This document shows positions 27,286 through 35,068 of a stretch of DNA of 64,000 nt, one piece after another. The DNA is from a virus: positions 23,094-87,093 of the IMG/VR virus record IMGVR_UViG_3300033156_000272, one strand, 5' to 3'. Every line of letters begins with the position of its first letter. Positions within the stretch are counted from its first letter, which is position 1. The position numbers were made by a program, and so were the translations under genes. The notes beneath the pieces are model-generated. The model ran no database searches. It was not told where the DNA came from and was given only the letters and a program-made list of their open reading frames with translations.

Positions 27286-27471
27286 GGTTTCCATATCATC
27301 TTCATGGTCTTTTTCGAATGCATACTTCTCTTTTCCTTCAGGCGATAGAACTCGCACTACTTGCAAGAAGATTACATCTCCTGCTTCGATGCCCAGTAGG
27401 TCGCGAATTTTTTTACGAACCGTGACCTGGCTGTTTTTCGCTACTGTCGACTCAAATACTTGTTGTTCCAT
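27277..27471 (-). CDS. AbrB/SpoVT-type transcription regulator
   Basis: The 64-residue protein has the swapped-hairpin AbrB pattern (VAKNSQVTVRKKIRDLLGIE, AGDVIFLQV) and an acidic tail. Such dimers bind AT-rich operators. Two perfect palindromes lie directly upstream of this gene, consistent with autoregulation. It leads the transcript that continues into the OB-fold, Sak4, dpdA and polB genes. Confidence 0.82.
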   Translation of the reverse strand: MEQQVFESTVAKNSQVTVRKKIRDLLGIEAGDVIFLQVVRVLSPEGKEKYAFEKDHEDDMETDE

Positions 27472-27525
27472 GATGTCACCGATATGTTCGTGTGGTATTT
27501 TTCCACTATTATAGTTATCCCTTTA

Positions 27526-27553
27526 ATAGTATTAATACTATATGTAATTACAT
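27526..27553 (-). promoter_or_regulatory. Tandem palindromes upstream of the AbrB-like gene
   Basis: ATAGTATTAATACTAT (27526-27541) and ATGTAATTACAT (27542-27553) are both perfect palindromes and touch each other. The second shares the TGTAATTACA core found at three other leftward promoters. An AT-rich TATA-like stretch lies inside. Likely promoter/operator for the AbrB-like and replication operon. Confidence 0.65.
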
Positions 27554-27739
27554 TTTCAATGGTTCTTCTTCACTGGAAACTGCCACCTTCTTCACGGTCT
27601 TCTTCTCTATCAGCTGTACCCTTGTAATGTCCATCTTAGGATGAATTTCTCTAAACATTTTCAGTGCAGTCTCTAGATCGTCGGCCTCATATACTCCGAC
27701 GACTTTTGCAAGTGTCCATCGAACCGTTGTGTTACTCAT
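27548..27739 (-). CDS. Unknown 63-residue protein
   Basis: Starts MSNTTVRWTLAKVVGVYEAD; mixed alpha/beta with a basic KKTVKKV near the end. Overlaps the upstream membrane protein by eight bases. No family recognised. Confidence 0.55.
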   Translation of the reverse strand: MSNTTVRWTLAKVVGVYEADDLETALKMFREIHPKMDITRVQLIEKKTVKKVAVSSEEEPLKM

Positions 27740-27935
27740 TGATCAGGTCACCCCTCTCAATGTAAAATCCAGTTGTTGCTATTATACACACGATCCACAG
27801 TATGAGCATACCACACAGAGCGTTTCCAGATAATAAATTATGTTCAACTAATAACTTAGTAAAGTAGAACAATAGTATAAGTACTACTATTCGTGTGATA
27901 CCACCAAAGTCTAGTTTCCATGCCATTGAATTCAT
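27732..27935 (-). CDS. Small two-TM membrane protein
   Basis: The 67 residues hold two hydrophobic spans (IVVLILLFYFTKLLV and CGMLILWIVCIIATTGFYI). GAGGTGAT precedes the ATG. Function unknown. Confidence 0.6.
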   Translation of the reverse strand: MNSMAWKLDFGGITRIVVLILLFYFTKLLVEHNLLSGNALCGMLILWIVCIIATTGFYIERGDLINE

Positions 27936-27944
27936 TAGATCACC

Positions 27945-28022
27945 TCAATCAATTAACTCTAATGCTTCCTCTTCTATACTTATGGACCAGTGAATGGTAG
28001 GCAGGTCCATTACTCGTTTCAT
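27945..28022 (-). CDS. Micro-ORF (25 aa), possible coupled peptide
   Basis: Starts MKRVMDLPTIHWSISIEEE. Its ATG overlaps the stop of the micro-ORF at 28019-28078 as ATGA. Size makes this uncertain; an overlapping GTG-started frame of 41 codons is an alternative. Confidence 0.3.
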   Translation of the reverse strand: MKRVMDLPTIHWSISIEEEALELID

Positions 28023-28078
28023 GGATCGATATCAATACATGACTTAATTCTACCGGATCTGTTATAATACACACTCAT
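28019..28078 (-). CDS. Micro-ORF (19 aa)
   Basis: Starts MSVYYNRSGRIKSCIDID behind GAGGTGAT at the end of the upstream gene. The pair of micro-ORFs might be one gene broken by a single-base change, since the two peptides together look like one small protein. Confidence 0.3.
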   Translation of the reverse strand: MSVYYNRSGRIKSCIDIDP

Positions 28079-28344
28079 ATCACCTCGGGGAGATAATAAT
28101 ATCCTTCATCATCAGTTATGTAGAATCTTCTAGTTCTTGGAATATTCATTCCTGAAAATATATCGAATATATCATTACCATTCCTCACTACTACTGACAT
28201 AGGATATCTTCCATGTCCACAACAACAACCCAGTGTCTCTACGCCACATTCATTAAGAGAAACTATGAACTCTTGCATACAACCATCTACTCTAAATTTT
28301 CTTCCCCTTACTTGTATCATTCTTGAGTTTCTTGTATTACACAC
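28075..28344 (-). CDS. Small Cys-rich phage-type protein
   Basis: The 89-residue protein starts with GTG directly after the preceding TGA, with GGAAGTGAT as SD. It holds CGVETLGCCCGHGRYPMSVVV, a phrase I recognise from small conserved phage proteins of unknown function. It may bind metal. Confidence 0.65.
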   Translation of the reverse strand: MCNTRNSRMIQVRGRKFRVDGCMQEFIVSLNECGVETLGCCCGHGRYPMSVVVRNGNDIFDIFSGMNIPRTRRFYITDDEGYYYLPEVI

Positions 28345-28920
28345 TCATATCACTTCCATTGCGTATAATATATTACGAACATGAGCCCAGTTTTTCACCC
28401 TGAGGAACCCCCCTTCAAATGCGTTGAGATGCCTGTTCCAAGGCTGATCGATGCATAATACTCTCTTGTCATTGTCAACCGCAGTACTGATTGTATTTGG
28501 ATTATCATCAATTACTATATCAATCCAATCAAAAGTTTTTGTTCTGTGATCCATAGAAACGAAAAGTACGGAATAAGGTATCCCAGAAAATTGTTCATGA
28601 AGCCAGTCGAATTTTTGTCGAACCTGCCCTCCATCGTATGTATGGGTTACAAAATAGATTGTATGAAGATTTTTTACAAGAAGCTCTATCACTTCTCTAG
28701 AGTTATCAAACGGGGGGCCGGTATATTCCACATTAACAAACTCTTGCTTGATTCTATCGGCATTCCATTTCTTCAGATATTCTTCAATTCCCCATCCTTT
28801 GATATTAGCTGTTGTGAGGCGTGTATCAAATTCTTCATTATACTTGTTAATGAGTGGTTGTACATTGTCATACAAAGTGCTGTCTATATCTATTCCGACG
28901 TTTAGTCCTTTCTTTACCAT
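28345..28920 (-). CDS. 5'(3')-deoxyribonucleotidase (HAD family)
   Basis: ATG 28920 lies eight bases after AGGAGC. GIDIDSTLYDN near the N-terminus is the HAD DxDxT-type motif; IYFVTHTYDG gives motif II and DIVIDDNPNTI motif IV, followed by the typical LCIDQPWNRHL. These enzymes remove phosphate from dNMPs. The 191-residue length matches the family. Confidence 0.83.
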   Translation of the reverse strand: MVKKGLNVGIDIDSTLYDNVQPLINKYNEEFDTRLTTANIKGWGIEEYLKKWNADRIKQEFVNVEYTGPPFDNSREVIELLVKNLHTIYFVTHTYDGGQVRQKFDWLHEQFSGIPYSVLFVSMDHRTKTFDWIDIVIDDNPNTISTAVDNDKRVLCIDQPWNRHLNAFEGGFLRVKNWAHVRNILYAMEVI

Positions 28921-28943
28921 GTTCATTGCTCCTATATATTTTC

Positions 28944-28982
28944 TATTTGTCGCTCGTACATTTCTCATATTTGTCGCTCGTA
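28944..28982 (-). repeat. Pair of 15-bp direct repeats
   Basis: TATTTGTCGCTCGTA (+ strand) occurs at 28944-28958 and 28968-28982, a 24-bp period, just upstream of the nucleotidase SD. It could be an operator or leftover of a coding duplication. Confidence 0.55.
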
Positions 28983-28984
28983 AC

Positions 28985-29007
28985 AAAGAGTAGTTTCACT
29001 ACTCTTT
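28985..29007 (-). terminator. Strong hairpin at the end of the 28999-29298 gene
   Basis: AAAGAGTAG-TTTCA-CTACTCTTT forms a perfect nine-pair stem that includes the stop codon of the upstream gene. Likely 3'-end or processing signal between two operons. Confidence 0.5.
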
Positions 29008-29298
29008 CTGTTCAGATGGCCGCGTTCCGCGAAGTTTCCTATTACGACCATCTTGTACTTTTCGCACCTTGTCTTTCCGCTCGCCAGCCATATATGCGCG
29101 CACCACCGTCTTCGCAAGATTTATTCTGTCCAGTTTGGTCTCAAACGCCATTGTGCACGATTCTGATACGCCTCGTCTCTCGAGCTCATTCATAATATAT
29201 GCGGCCTCTAAGACTAATATTTCTGTCCGTTCTTCGTCGATTCTGAGGAACAGATTTTTCATAGTTGTCCCGTTTTTTAGTGTCAATTTATCCATCAT
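28999..29298 (-). CDS. Unknown basic protein (99 aa)
   Basis: Predicted helical, with a strongly basic C-terminus (GERKDKVRKVQDGRNRKLRG). Its 3' end is formed by the GGAAACTTCGCGGAACGCGG sequence related to the intergenic elements at 17.1 and 52.3 kb. Confidence 0.55.
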   Translation of the reverse strand: MMDKLTLKNGTTMKNLFLRIDEERTEILVLEAAYIMNELERRGVSESCTMAFETKLDRINLAKTVVRAYMAGERKDKVRKVQDGRNRKLRGTRPSEQKE

Positions 29299-29311
29299 TA
29301 AGTCTCCTTCA

Positions 29312-30478
29312 TTAATCTACAATCACCACTAGAGTCTTTGCTCTTCCCCCGCCTTTGGTGTTTTCGTCCTTTATAAACTTAATCATACTCATGCGGGACA
29401 TTGCCTGTAGAATATCAGAGCTACGCCTCCAATCCATCCCGAATACGGCAAGCTTCTTTTTGACTTCGGTAACCGTTGCATAGTTCATCTCTTTTAATAT
29501 TTCGAATACCTGTGTGAACTCGGTCCCTCTGTTCAGCTCTCCTCTCCACATATTTTCCATCTTGAATAGTTTGTAGAGTTCAGGAAATGCCTTAATTGTG
29601 AGATGCTTGTCGAACGTTTTGGCTCTTGCAATATTCATTCCGAGGGCAAACCGCTCATACAAGGGCTCCTCGTAGTGAGGAACATCTATTTCATCGAGCC
29701 ATTTATATATCATGGGATCATAAGAGACTGACGTTATGGCCTTTAACCCTTCCTTCATGTGTTCAATATCCTTTCTGATTTCCATAAGGATTCTAACATT
29801 CGGTCTGATATTTCTGCCGTCTCTTCTTGCTAGCTTGATTGCATGGCGCTCTTGTTCATTAGGTATGAATATCATGAACATCAACCTTCGCGGAAGACCA
29901 GAGGAGAGATCTATGCGACACGGCTGGCTACCCGTCCACAGCGATAGTCTTGTCTGATATTGTATCTTTCCCATGGCGAGGCGCTTTATTACAAACCCTT
30001 GGTCAAGTGCCGTAAGCATAGCATTATCTAGATTGACGGAATGTTCCATTTTCATGGCGTTTGTTAAGGCCGCGAATTCGTCGATCCCTAAGATTCCGTT
30101 GCGATGTTCATATGCTGCACCCGGTACTTCAGTAGGATCGCCGTCTATCATACGAATACTTCCGGTGAACGCTGCTTCTGTCATTACACCTTCCATCCCG
30201 TGTGGTACGCCGCCACCATATAGTATACTCCCTTTGCCTATGAGAAACTTTTGCAGTATGGTGGTTTTGAGATATCCGGGTGGTGCAACGAAGAAGATAT
30301 TCATCCTCATTTGAGGGATCTTGCCGCCTTCGTAATAGAACTCTCGTTTCTGATTTTCCAGGTTGAAGAGATGCGCGCCTACACTCGCAGAGTAGAACGG
30401 TACGAACCGCTCATGGTAGACTATCCTTGCGTGATCGAAATACTCTAGCGTACTATCGTAGAACGTCAATTGTTTCAC
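29312..30478 (-). CDS. MCM-like AAA+ helicase/ATPase
   Basis: Walker A APPGYLKTT at 65-73, Walker B NGILGIDEFAAL with IDE at 132-134, sensor-type LSLWTGSQP, and SGLPRRLMFMIF as arginine finger follow the MCM order. A C-terminal winged-helix-like domain (from about 330) is present. At 388 residues it lacks the N-terminal OB/zinc collar of host MCM. GTG start overlaps the preceding stop. Most likely the viral replicative helicase. Confidence 0.75.
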   Translation of the reverse strand: MKQLTFYDSTLEYFDHARIVYHERFVPFYSASVGAHLFNLENQKREFYYEGGKIPQMRMNIFFVAPPGYLKTTILQKFLIGKGSILYGGGVPHGMEGVMTEAAFTGSIRMIDGDPTEVPGAAYEHRNGILGIDEFAALTNAMKMEHSVNLDNAMLTALDQGFVIKRLAMGKIQYQTRLSLWTGSQPCRIDLSSGLPRRLMFMIFIPNEQERHAIKLARRDGRNIRPNVRILMEIRKDIEHMKEGLKAITSVSYDPMIYKWLDEIDVPHYEEPLYERFALGMNIARAKTFDKHLTIKAFPELYKLFKMENMWRGELNRGTEFTQVFEILKEMNYATVTEVKKKLAVFGMDWRRSSDILQAMSRMSMIKFIKDENTKGGGRAKTLVVIVD

Positions 30479-31149
30479 CCGTTCAGCTTCCGGTGTATTG
30501 TCCTAGCAGTTACTGGTCCAACACCGTTCACTGACACGAGTTGTTTATGGTCCGCCTCTGCGACACCATGGAGACTTACGAATCTATCAAGTAGCTTCTT
30601 AGCTGTGTTTCTTGTTACACCCGGTATAAACTCAGTGAGTATATCTACTGGAGTTAATTCTGCTTTGGTCCTGGCTAACTGCTGCTTCCCATATTTCCCT
30701 TCTTTTATTTTTTCAAATATCCGTTTTACAAGTTCGATTGCTTGATCGTCAGTTTCCACCCAAAGTATATGGAAATTGTTTCTAACCATGATTGATGCAA
30801 GTGAGCCGTAGATAACACTTGTGTTCACTTTCATCTTCATCTTTGCCATTCGCAGAATTACATCGTCTAATCTTCCAACTATGAGGAGTATGCGCAGAGG
30901 ATAGTGTCTCGTCATCATCTCCGTTTGTTTGAATATCCTTCTCGACTGTATAGAGTTTACGAGATCTTGCACCCGCTTGCGCTCTATGCCTACTAGCCAT
31001 TCACTGTGGCCATCTTTTTCTTTTTTACGCAGCGCAAAATCTCCACATTGTAATGCCATCTTTGTATAATCAAGTTTCCTTCTGTCTGCTATTGCAAACA
31101 CAAAGGACTTCTCTCTACTGTCCATTGCTATCTCATATTCATCAGACAT
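30475..31149 (-). CDS. XPF/ERCC4-type nuclease with HhH tail
   Basis: The signature ERKRVQD (about 56-62) is the ERKxxxD active site; MDSREKS near the N-terminus and CGDFAL are further family strands. The C-terminal ELTPVDILTEFIPGVTRNTA and VNGVGPVTARTI give a helix-hairpin-helix pair. The protein would cut flap or fork DNA. ATG 31149 follows AGGTGG. It lacks the Hef helicase domain. Confidence 0.88.
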   Translation of the reverse strand: MSDEYEIAMDSREKSFVFAIADRRKLDYTKMALQCGDFALRKKEKDGHSEWLVGIERKRVQDLVNSIQSRRIFKQTEMMTRHYPLRILLIVGRLDDVILRMAKMKMKVNTSVIYGSLASIMVRNNFHILWVETDDQAIELVKRIFEKIKEGKYGKQQLARTKAELTPVDILTEFIPGVTRNTAKKLLDRFVSLHGVAEADHKQLVSVNGVGPVTARTIHRKLNG

Positions 31150-31173
31150 TTTAACCACCTACTGCTAATTTCA

Positions 31174-31698
31174 TTACTCGATCTTTCGTGCATAAATTTC
31201 TATTTCCCCTAGTGCGTATGTCTCTATTTCTATACCCTCATAACCTAGTTCAAACAGGGTACTCCTATAATACTGATTGAATGCAAGTATATCATCATAG
31301 CGGTCGTCTACTTCAACCATTTTTGCTGGGTCAGGACAGAGTAGGAATACTACATGCGGGTGTGGAGATATCCAAATAAACCATCTAGATATCTTCTTTA
31401 ATGATGGAACATTATACTTCTGAGATAGATACCTGCCATATACTACAGCATCTATATAACATCTGTCCAGTAATGTTACTTTATTGAATCGTAATTTTAT
31501 GTACTGTTTCGCTCTGTCAAACGCGAACAATACTTCACGAATTTTTAACCAAGTTTTATTATCCGTAACTGGTAATTTCCTCATCAGAGGAGCTGCGTGG
31601 ATGTTCTCCATCTTCTCCCCGAACCGCTCTCTTATCAGCGTCGTCTTTCCTGCTTTGTCGACACCAATTACTGCTATTAGTTCTTTTTTCACTTTCAT
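31174..31698 (-). CDS. tmk-like: Thymidylate-kinase-like P-loop kinase
   Basis: GVDKAGKTT (about 12-20) is the Walker A loop and LLDRCYIDAVVYGRYL provides the DR(Y/x) motif of dTMP kinases; VVFLLCPDPAKMVE resembles the following strand and LID region. At 174 residues it is shorter than cellular Tmk. GGAGG precedes the ATG. Role in dTTP supply is likely. Confidence 0.75.
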   Translation of the reverse strand: MKVKKELIAVIGVDKAGKTTLIRERFGEKMENIHAAPLMRKLPVTDNKTWLKIREVLFAFDRAKQYIKLRFNKVTLLDRCYIDAVVYGRYLSQKYNVPSLKKISRWFIWISPHPHVVFLLCPDPAKMVEVDDRYDDILAFNQYYRSTLFELGYEGIEIETYALGEIEIYARKIE

Positions 31699-31805
31699 TG
31701 GATTCCTCCGTTTTTCGGGTTTTATTCATTCGAGCAAGATCCTGTACGTTCTGACCAAGCGACCATAATAGAAATATAATACGCAGGTCACGGGAATTAA
31801 TATAT

Positions 31806-32018
31806 TCATCTGTTGGAGTCTCCATCAGGGCTCTCTCCAGCGTCCATTCGCTTCATATGTAATAGAAAGTCTGCCATTAGTCCATTAAATTCGGACTCGA
31901 GAAGCGCGCACGTTTCATATGCAACACAACCCGTATTCCGTTCTTTTTCGTTCTGCCACTTTTTCAAGTATGAACGAATCAGCCTCTTAGATTCTGATAG
32001 TACTTCTTCTGCATTCAA
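31806..32018 (-). CDS. Small helical protein, TTG start
   Basis: TTG 32018 has GGAGG seven bases upstream; no ATG fits the SD. The 70-residue product begins MNAEEVLSESKRLIRSYLKK and is largely helical. It is first after a clear TATA-type promoter. Confidence 0.58.
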   Translation of the reverse strand: MNAEEVLSESKRLIRSYLKKWQNEKERNTGCVAYETCALLESEFNGLMADFLLHMKRMDAGESPDGDSNR

Positions 32019-32044
32019 ACAATTTCCTCCTTACTTTATCACGA

Positions 32045-32062
32045 TAGTAATATATAAATGGG
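32045..32062 (-). promoter_or_regulatory. Archaeal TATA-type promoter
   Basis: The minus strand reads CCATTTATATATTAC, a good TATA element about 35 bases upstream of the TTG start at 32018. Confidence 0.55.
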
Positions 32063-32074
32063 TTGGTGTTACTA

Positions 32075-32374
32075 TTACTCTAATCCTGAGCGATGTCGAT
32101 CTTTGAGTTCGGCGATCTTACCTGAGTTCCATGAGCTAACCCTTGAAAAGAACCCGGTCACTCTGGTCATCTGCTGAATGTTCCTACCATTGTGCAGTTG
32201 GCGTATTATGTCGTTGGATGTTACGTTACTCATGTTGGCTGTATCTATTATGATAGCACATTCATCTTCGTCGTCTTCAAACTTGATTATGATGCTACCC
32301 GGTTTTTCTGGGTGTTCTGACCATACTAGTCTGTCGTACGACTCTAAAAACTTATCTAGTTCTTTTCTGTCCAT
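32075..32374 (-). CDS. Stand-alone glycyl-radical domain similar to the C-terminus of anaerobic RNR (NrdD)
   Basis: ATG 32374 has GAGGTG eight bases upstream. The last 30 residues read MTRVTGFFSRVSSWNSGKIA plus ELKDRHR, which follows the NrdD end motif RVTGYxxxVxxWNxGKxxELKDR with the radical glycine at about residue 74. The first 60 residues are acidic and unlike NrdD. The rest of NrdD is not encoded here. Phage T4 carries a comparable spare part for pyruvate formate-lyase; a repair or substitute role for host NrdD is my inference. Confidence 0.5.
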   Translation of the reverse strand: MDRKELDKFLESYDRLVWSEHPEKPGSIIIKFEDDEDECAIIIDTANMSNVTSNDIIRQLHNGRNIQQMTRVTGFFSRVSSWNSGKIAELKDRHRSGLE

Positions 32375-33452
32375 GTTTATACACCTCTTGTATTCCATTA
32401 AACGCCATTAGGCCGAGTTCAATTCCTTGGATCGCAAGTCGTTTTCCGCTGGGCATTATGATAAGTACGTGACCATCATCAGAGCCACTTCCGGATGCAA
32501 ATCCAACGCGCTCTGCGTAGTTATCTCTCTGTACAGCACATCCTGCATTAATTATAAGTCTCTGAAGCCCGCCGACCTTGCTCTGGCAAACTCCGGGATT
32601 ATGGGTATGTGCGTGTATTAGTATGTCGCAGTCTCTGGCCCTCTCTGCGTTGTCAAACAATACGGCTCTAAATCCTGCCTGAAAAGGATGATACTGTGAA
32701 TGTCCCTTTCCCTTGTGTCGTGCGTATATGCGGGTGAGGTGATCTCCCACTCTGAGTGCTGCGGGTTCGCCGTACCATCCATATTTCGTCTCGCTGTATG
32801 TTTGGGCAATATGACCAGATATATCAAAGTGGTCGGATATGTAACTGCGAGCTTCGTGGTTTCCCTCCCATAAACATAAAAGCTTCCTTTTGCATAGCCC
32901 AAGCAAGTAGGTCACCATATCTAGCTGCTCGCTCTTAGCTACAAGATCAATCGCGTCGTCGGGAGCCTTTGTGTTGAGAGAGTTGTCAATTATATCTCCG
33001 ATGAGAAAGAGATAACAGTTCGGTGTCTTTCCTACCTGTTCAAACACCCACTTGGTATATGGATAGCGAGCGGCTGCTAGACCAAGGTGCGAGTCTGCAA
33101 GTATTACTATTGCGGTTGGTCCTTTGAATTCCCCGAGCCAAACATATCCCTCTGCAGGGAGCTTCTCCTTCAATACTTCACTAAGGTCACTCACCTTGTT
33201 GAATAACCTTTCTCCATACCTTTCCCTCTCTGTACGAATGAAATATAATGTCTTATATCCCACGCGACTAGAGGTAATTGGATATTGCCATCCCATCTTT
33301 TTGCATCGCTTCTTTATACGGTGCATTGCCTGTTGAACTTGTGGCACTGTAAATCCAAGTTCCTTACCTAACTCTGCTGATGTTGTTCCGTCTTCATGAG
33401 ATGTTATTGCATCTATTACTAGTGATTCCTTATCTGTAAGTATTATATTCAT
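32352..33452 (-). CDS. Calcineurin-like metallophosphoesterase with N-terminal winged helix
   Basis: Residues about 1-75 look like a winged helix-turn-helix (AELGKELGFTVPQVQQAMHR). The catalytic part has ADSHLG, GDIIDN, GNHEARS and HAHTHNP, the full DxH, GDxxD, GNH(D/E), H...HxH series. Substrate may be DNA, RNA or nucleotide; the winged helix suggests nucleic acid. AAGGTGA precedes the ATG. Confidence 0.82.
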   Translation of the reverse strand: MNIILTDKESLVIDAITSHEDGTTSAELGKELGFTVPQVQQAMHRIKKRCKKMGWQYPITSSRVGYKTLYFIRTERERYGERLFNKVSDLSEVLKEKLPAEGYVWLGEFKGPTAIVILADSHLGLAAARYPYTKWVFEQVGKTPNCYLFLIGDIIDNSLNTKAPDDAIDLVAKSEQLDMVTYLLGLCKRKLLCLWEGNHEARSYISDHFDISGHIAQTYSETKYGWYGEPAALRVGDHLTRIYARHKGKGHSQYHPFQAGFRAVLFDNAERARDCDILIHAHTHNPGVCQSKVGGLQRLIINAGCAVQRDNYAERVGFASGSGSDDGHVLIIMPSGKRLAIQGIELGLMAFNGIQEVYKHGQKRTR

Positions 33453-33456
33453 ATTT

Positions 33457-33561
33457 TCACCTTAGGCATTTGGGGCAAATTCCTTCTTCATCTGATATGA
33501 TGTTGCATTGACAACTTGTTTTATATCCTTTGTGACACCGTCGGCATAAATATATGCACAT
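33457..33561 (-). CDS. 34-residue Cys-rich zinc protein
   Basis: Starts MCIYLCRRCHKGYKTSCQC and ends CPKCLR, eight cysteines in 34 residues. Located between two well supported genes with an SD-like GGAGAA. Confidence 0.5.
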   Translation of the reverse strand: MCIYLCRRCHKGYKTSCQCNIISDEEGICPKCLR

Positions 33562-33562
33562 A

Positions 33563-33751
33563 TCATTTCTCCAAGAATTTGTCGAGTTGATCCTTCACGA
33601 TCTTGTACATCTCAATCTTCTTGGTGAGCTCTTGCTTATCTTCTTCAAGATTGAATATTTGTACTTGCATCTCTTCAATGAGTTCGTCTCTGGCAACTAT
33701 CTCTGACATAATCTTCTCGAATATTTTTTCAATATCAGCTTTCTCTATCAT
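33563..33751 (-). CDS. Coiled-coil protein (62 aa)
   Basis: ATG 33751 follows GAGGGTGAAAG. Nearly all of the protein is a charged heptad-like helix (IEEMQVQIFNLEEDKQELTK). Likely an oligomerising accessory protein. Confidence 0.58.
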   Translation of the reverse strand: MIEKADIEKIFEKIMSEIVARDELIEEMQVQIFNLEEDKQELTKKIEMYKIVKDQLDKFLEK

Positions 33752-33893
33752 CACTTTCACCCTCCTCGAACGATTCCAGTGTCCCGTATACACATCGCTT
33801 AATAGCTGCCTGCTCGATGGAAGTGAGTTGTATCTTCTCCTTTCCCCTCTCGAGCAAGTTTTTAAGAATTAAGCGAGCTGATTCATTGTCCAC
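33735..33893 (-). CDS. 52-residue helical acidic protein, GTG start
   Basis: GTG 33893 directly follows the queE stop, with AGGGAT as SD. Starts MDNESARLILKNLLERGKEK and overlaps the next gene by 17 bases. Unknown function. Confidence 0.52.
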   Translation of the reverse strand: MDNESARLILKNLLERGKEKIQLTSIEQAAIKRCVYGTLESFEEGESDDRES

Positions 33894-34637
33894 TCATATC
33901 CCTCTTGTTTTCTCTGGCCAGACAATCTTATGGATCTGTAGAACAAACTTCACACAGGTGAAGGGCATGAGGGATTGTAATTTGATCACTCCATCAGCAA
34001 CAGCTTGTGCATTCACGCATTTGTTATTGTCGTCAAATATTGGAGATATGTGTACCTCTGGATTATTTCCCAACTTACTCACTATATCAGGTATGAGAGT
34101 TATATGCTTCCATTCTCCGACAACAAACTTGAGGCAATCACAGTCATCTAGTGCTTCATAGTTGTTGGGGTGAAAGTATGCATTAAATTTATAGTCACAT
34201 ACAAAACAGTCGACCCATGGAAAGGATTCTATGTTCTGTGTACCGTTCGTTTCTAGTACAATGTGAAAATCTTCTTCGGAAAGCGCACTCAGAAGTCTGT
34301 CCATGTTTGCGTGTATAAGTGGCTCTCCGCCAGTTATACATATACTATTAATTTTGGTGTCTTCTCTTATCGTCACGATTTCTGCCATGATGTCATTGAC
34401 AGACATCACTTTCCCGTGGTGTGCATACTTTGAATCACAATAATCGCAATTCAAGTTGCACCCTGCTACACGAATGAATATCTCAGGAAGGCCCTGCATT
34501 GGACCCTCCCCTTGTAGCGATACGAATATCTCGACAACCTCTAGGGGGGCGTCATAATATTCTTCTGCAGATATATCTTCGTATAACGATTCTACATCTT
34601 CGTTCTTCGGTTCAGTTTCTTGTTTAGTCTGAGACAT
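33894..34637 (-). CDS. queE: 7-carboxy-7-deazaguanine synthase QueE (radical SAM)
   Basis: CNLNCDYCDSKY (Cys60, Cys64, Cys67) is the radical SAM cluster site; SLQGEGPMQGLPEIFIRVAG before it and ICITGGEPL after it are QueE phrases. The enzyme contracts 6-carboxytetrahydropterin to CDG, feeding QueC. The N-terminal 30 residues are an acidic extension not usual in the family. AGGAGG precedes the ATG and its promoter carries the shared palindrome. Confidence 0.93.
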   Translation of the reverse strand: MSQTKQETEPKNEDVESLYEDISAEEYYDAPLEVVEIFVSLQGEGPMQGLPEIFIRVAGCNLNCDYCDSKYAHHGKVMSVNDIMAEIVTIREDTKINSICITGGEPLIHANMDRLLSALSEEDFHIVLETNGTQNIESFPWVDCFVCDYKFNAYFHPNNYEALDDCDCLKFVVGEWKHITLIPDIVSKLGNNPEVHISPIFDDNNKCVNAQAVADGVIKLQSLMPFTCVKFVLQIHKIVWPEKTRGI

Positions 34638-34663
34638 TTTATCTGCCTCCTATTTACTATATA

Positions 34664-34696
34664 GTTGTAATATTATAAGTACTATTTGTAATTACT
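34664..34696 (-). promoter_or_regulatory. queE promoter with GTAATTAC operator
   Basis: The minus strand reads AGTAATTACA, AATAGTA, then CTTATAATA about 35 bases upstream of queE. The first part matches nine of ten positions of TGTAATTACA. Confidence 0.55.
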
Positions 34697-34705
34697 TATC
34701 CCAGC

Positions 34706-34891
34706 TCACCAACTATCGTAGTTCGTAATATCGGCCGTTATATACTGCTTTGAGTACTTTGCTACTGCGAGTATCTGCATTCCAATCCCGGATTCTCTGC
34801 ACTCAAACCATATATCATCGGTGCCTCTGTGAATGCTCTTGAACTGCTCCCATCGAGCCACCTCTGTTTCATTTAGTATTATTCTTTTCAT
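34706..34891 (-). CDS. Unknown 61-residue protein
   Basis: ATG 34891 follows GGAGGGG. Starts MKRIILNETEVARWEQFKS. Mixed alpha/beta; no family recognised. Confidence 0.55.
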   Translation of the reverse strand: MKRIILNETEVARWEQFKSIHRGTDDIWFECRESGIGMQILAVAKYSKQYITADITNYDSW

Positions 34892-34892
34892 A

Positions 34893-35063
34893 CTACACCC
34901 CTCCATATTCTTGGTTGCACCACGGACAATGGCACACAGGGATAATGGCCTCATCCTTCTCTGCATCTGCTATCACATTCATTATCTCATCGAGCACAGA
35001 ACAAAGCGGTTCGGGTAGGTCTTTTATTTGGCTCCTGAGATACCGCTCGGTTTCCTTATCCAT
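34893..35063 (-). CDS. 56-residue protein with C-terminal zinc knuckle
   Basis: Starts MDKETERYLRSQIKDLPEPL after AAAGGAAG; ends with CHCPWCNQEY. Stop lies two bases before the next start. Confidence 0.52.
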   Translation of the reverse strand: MDKETERYLRSQIKDLPEPLCSVLDEIMNVIADAEKDEAIIPVCHCPWCNQEYGGV

Positions 35064-35068
35064 CGAAG

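Noticed and set aside
31559-31825. Minus-strand ORF starting METPTDEY
   Set aside because: It runs 140 bases into the thymidylate-kinase-like gene in another frame and turns into low-complexity sequence; the TMK gene has a strong SD inside it.
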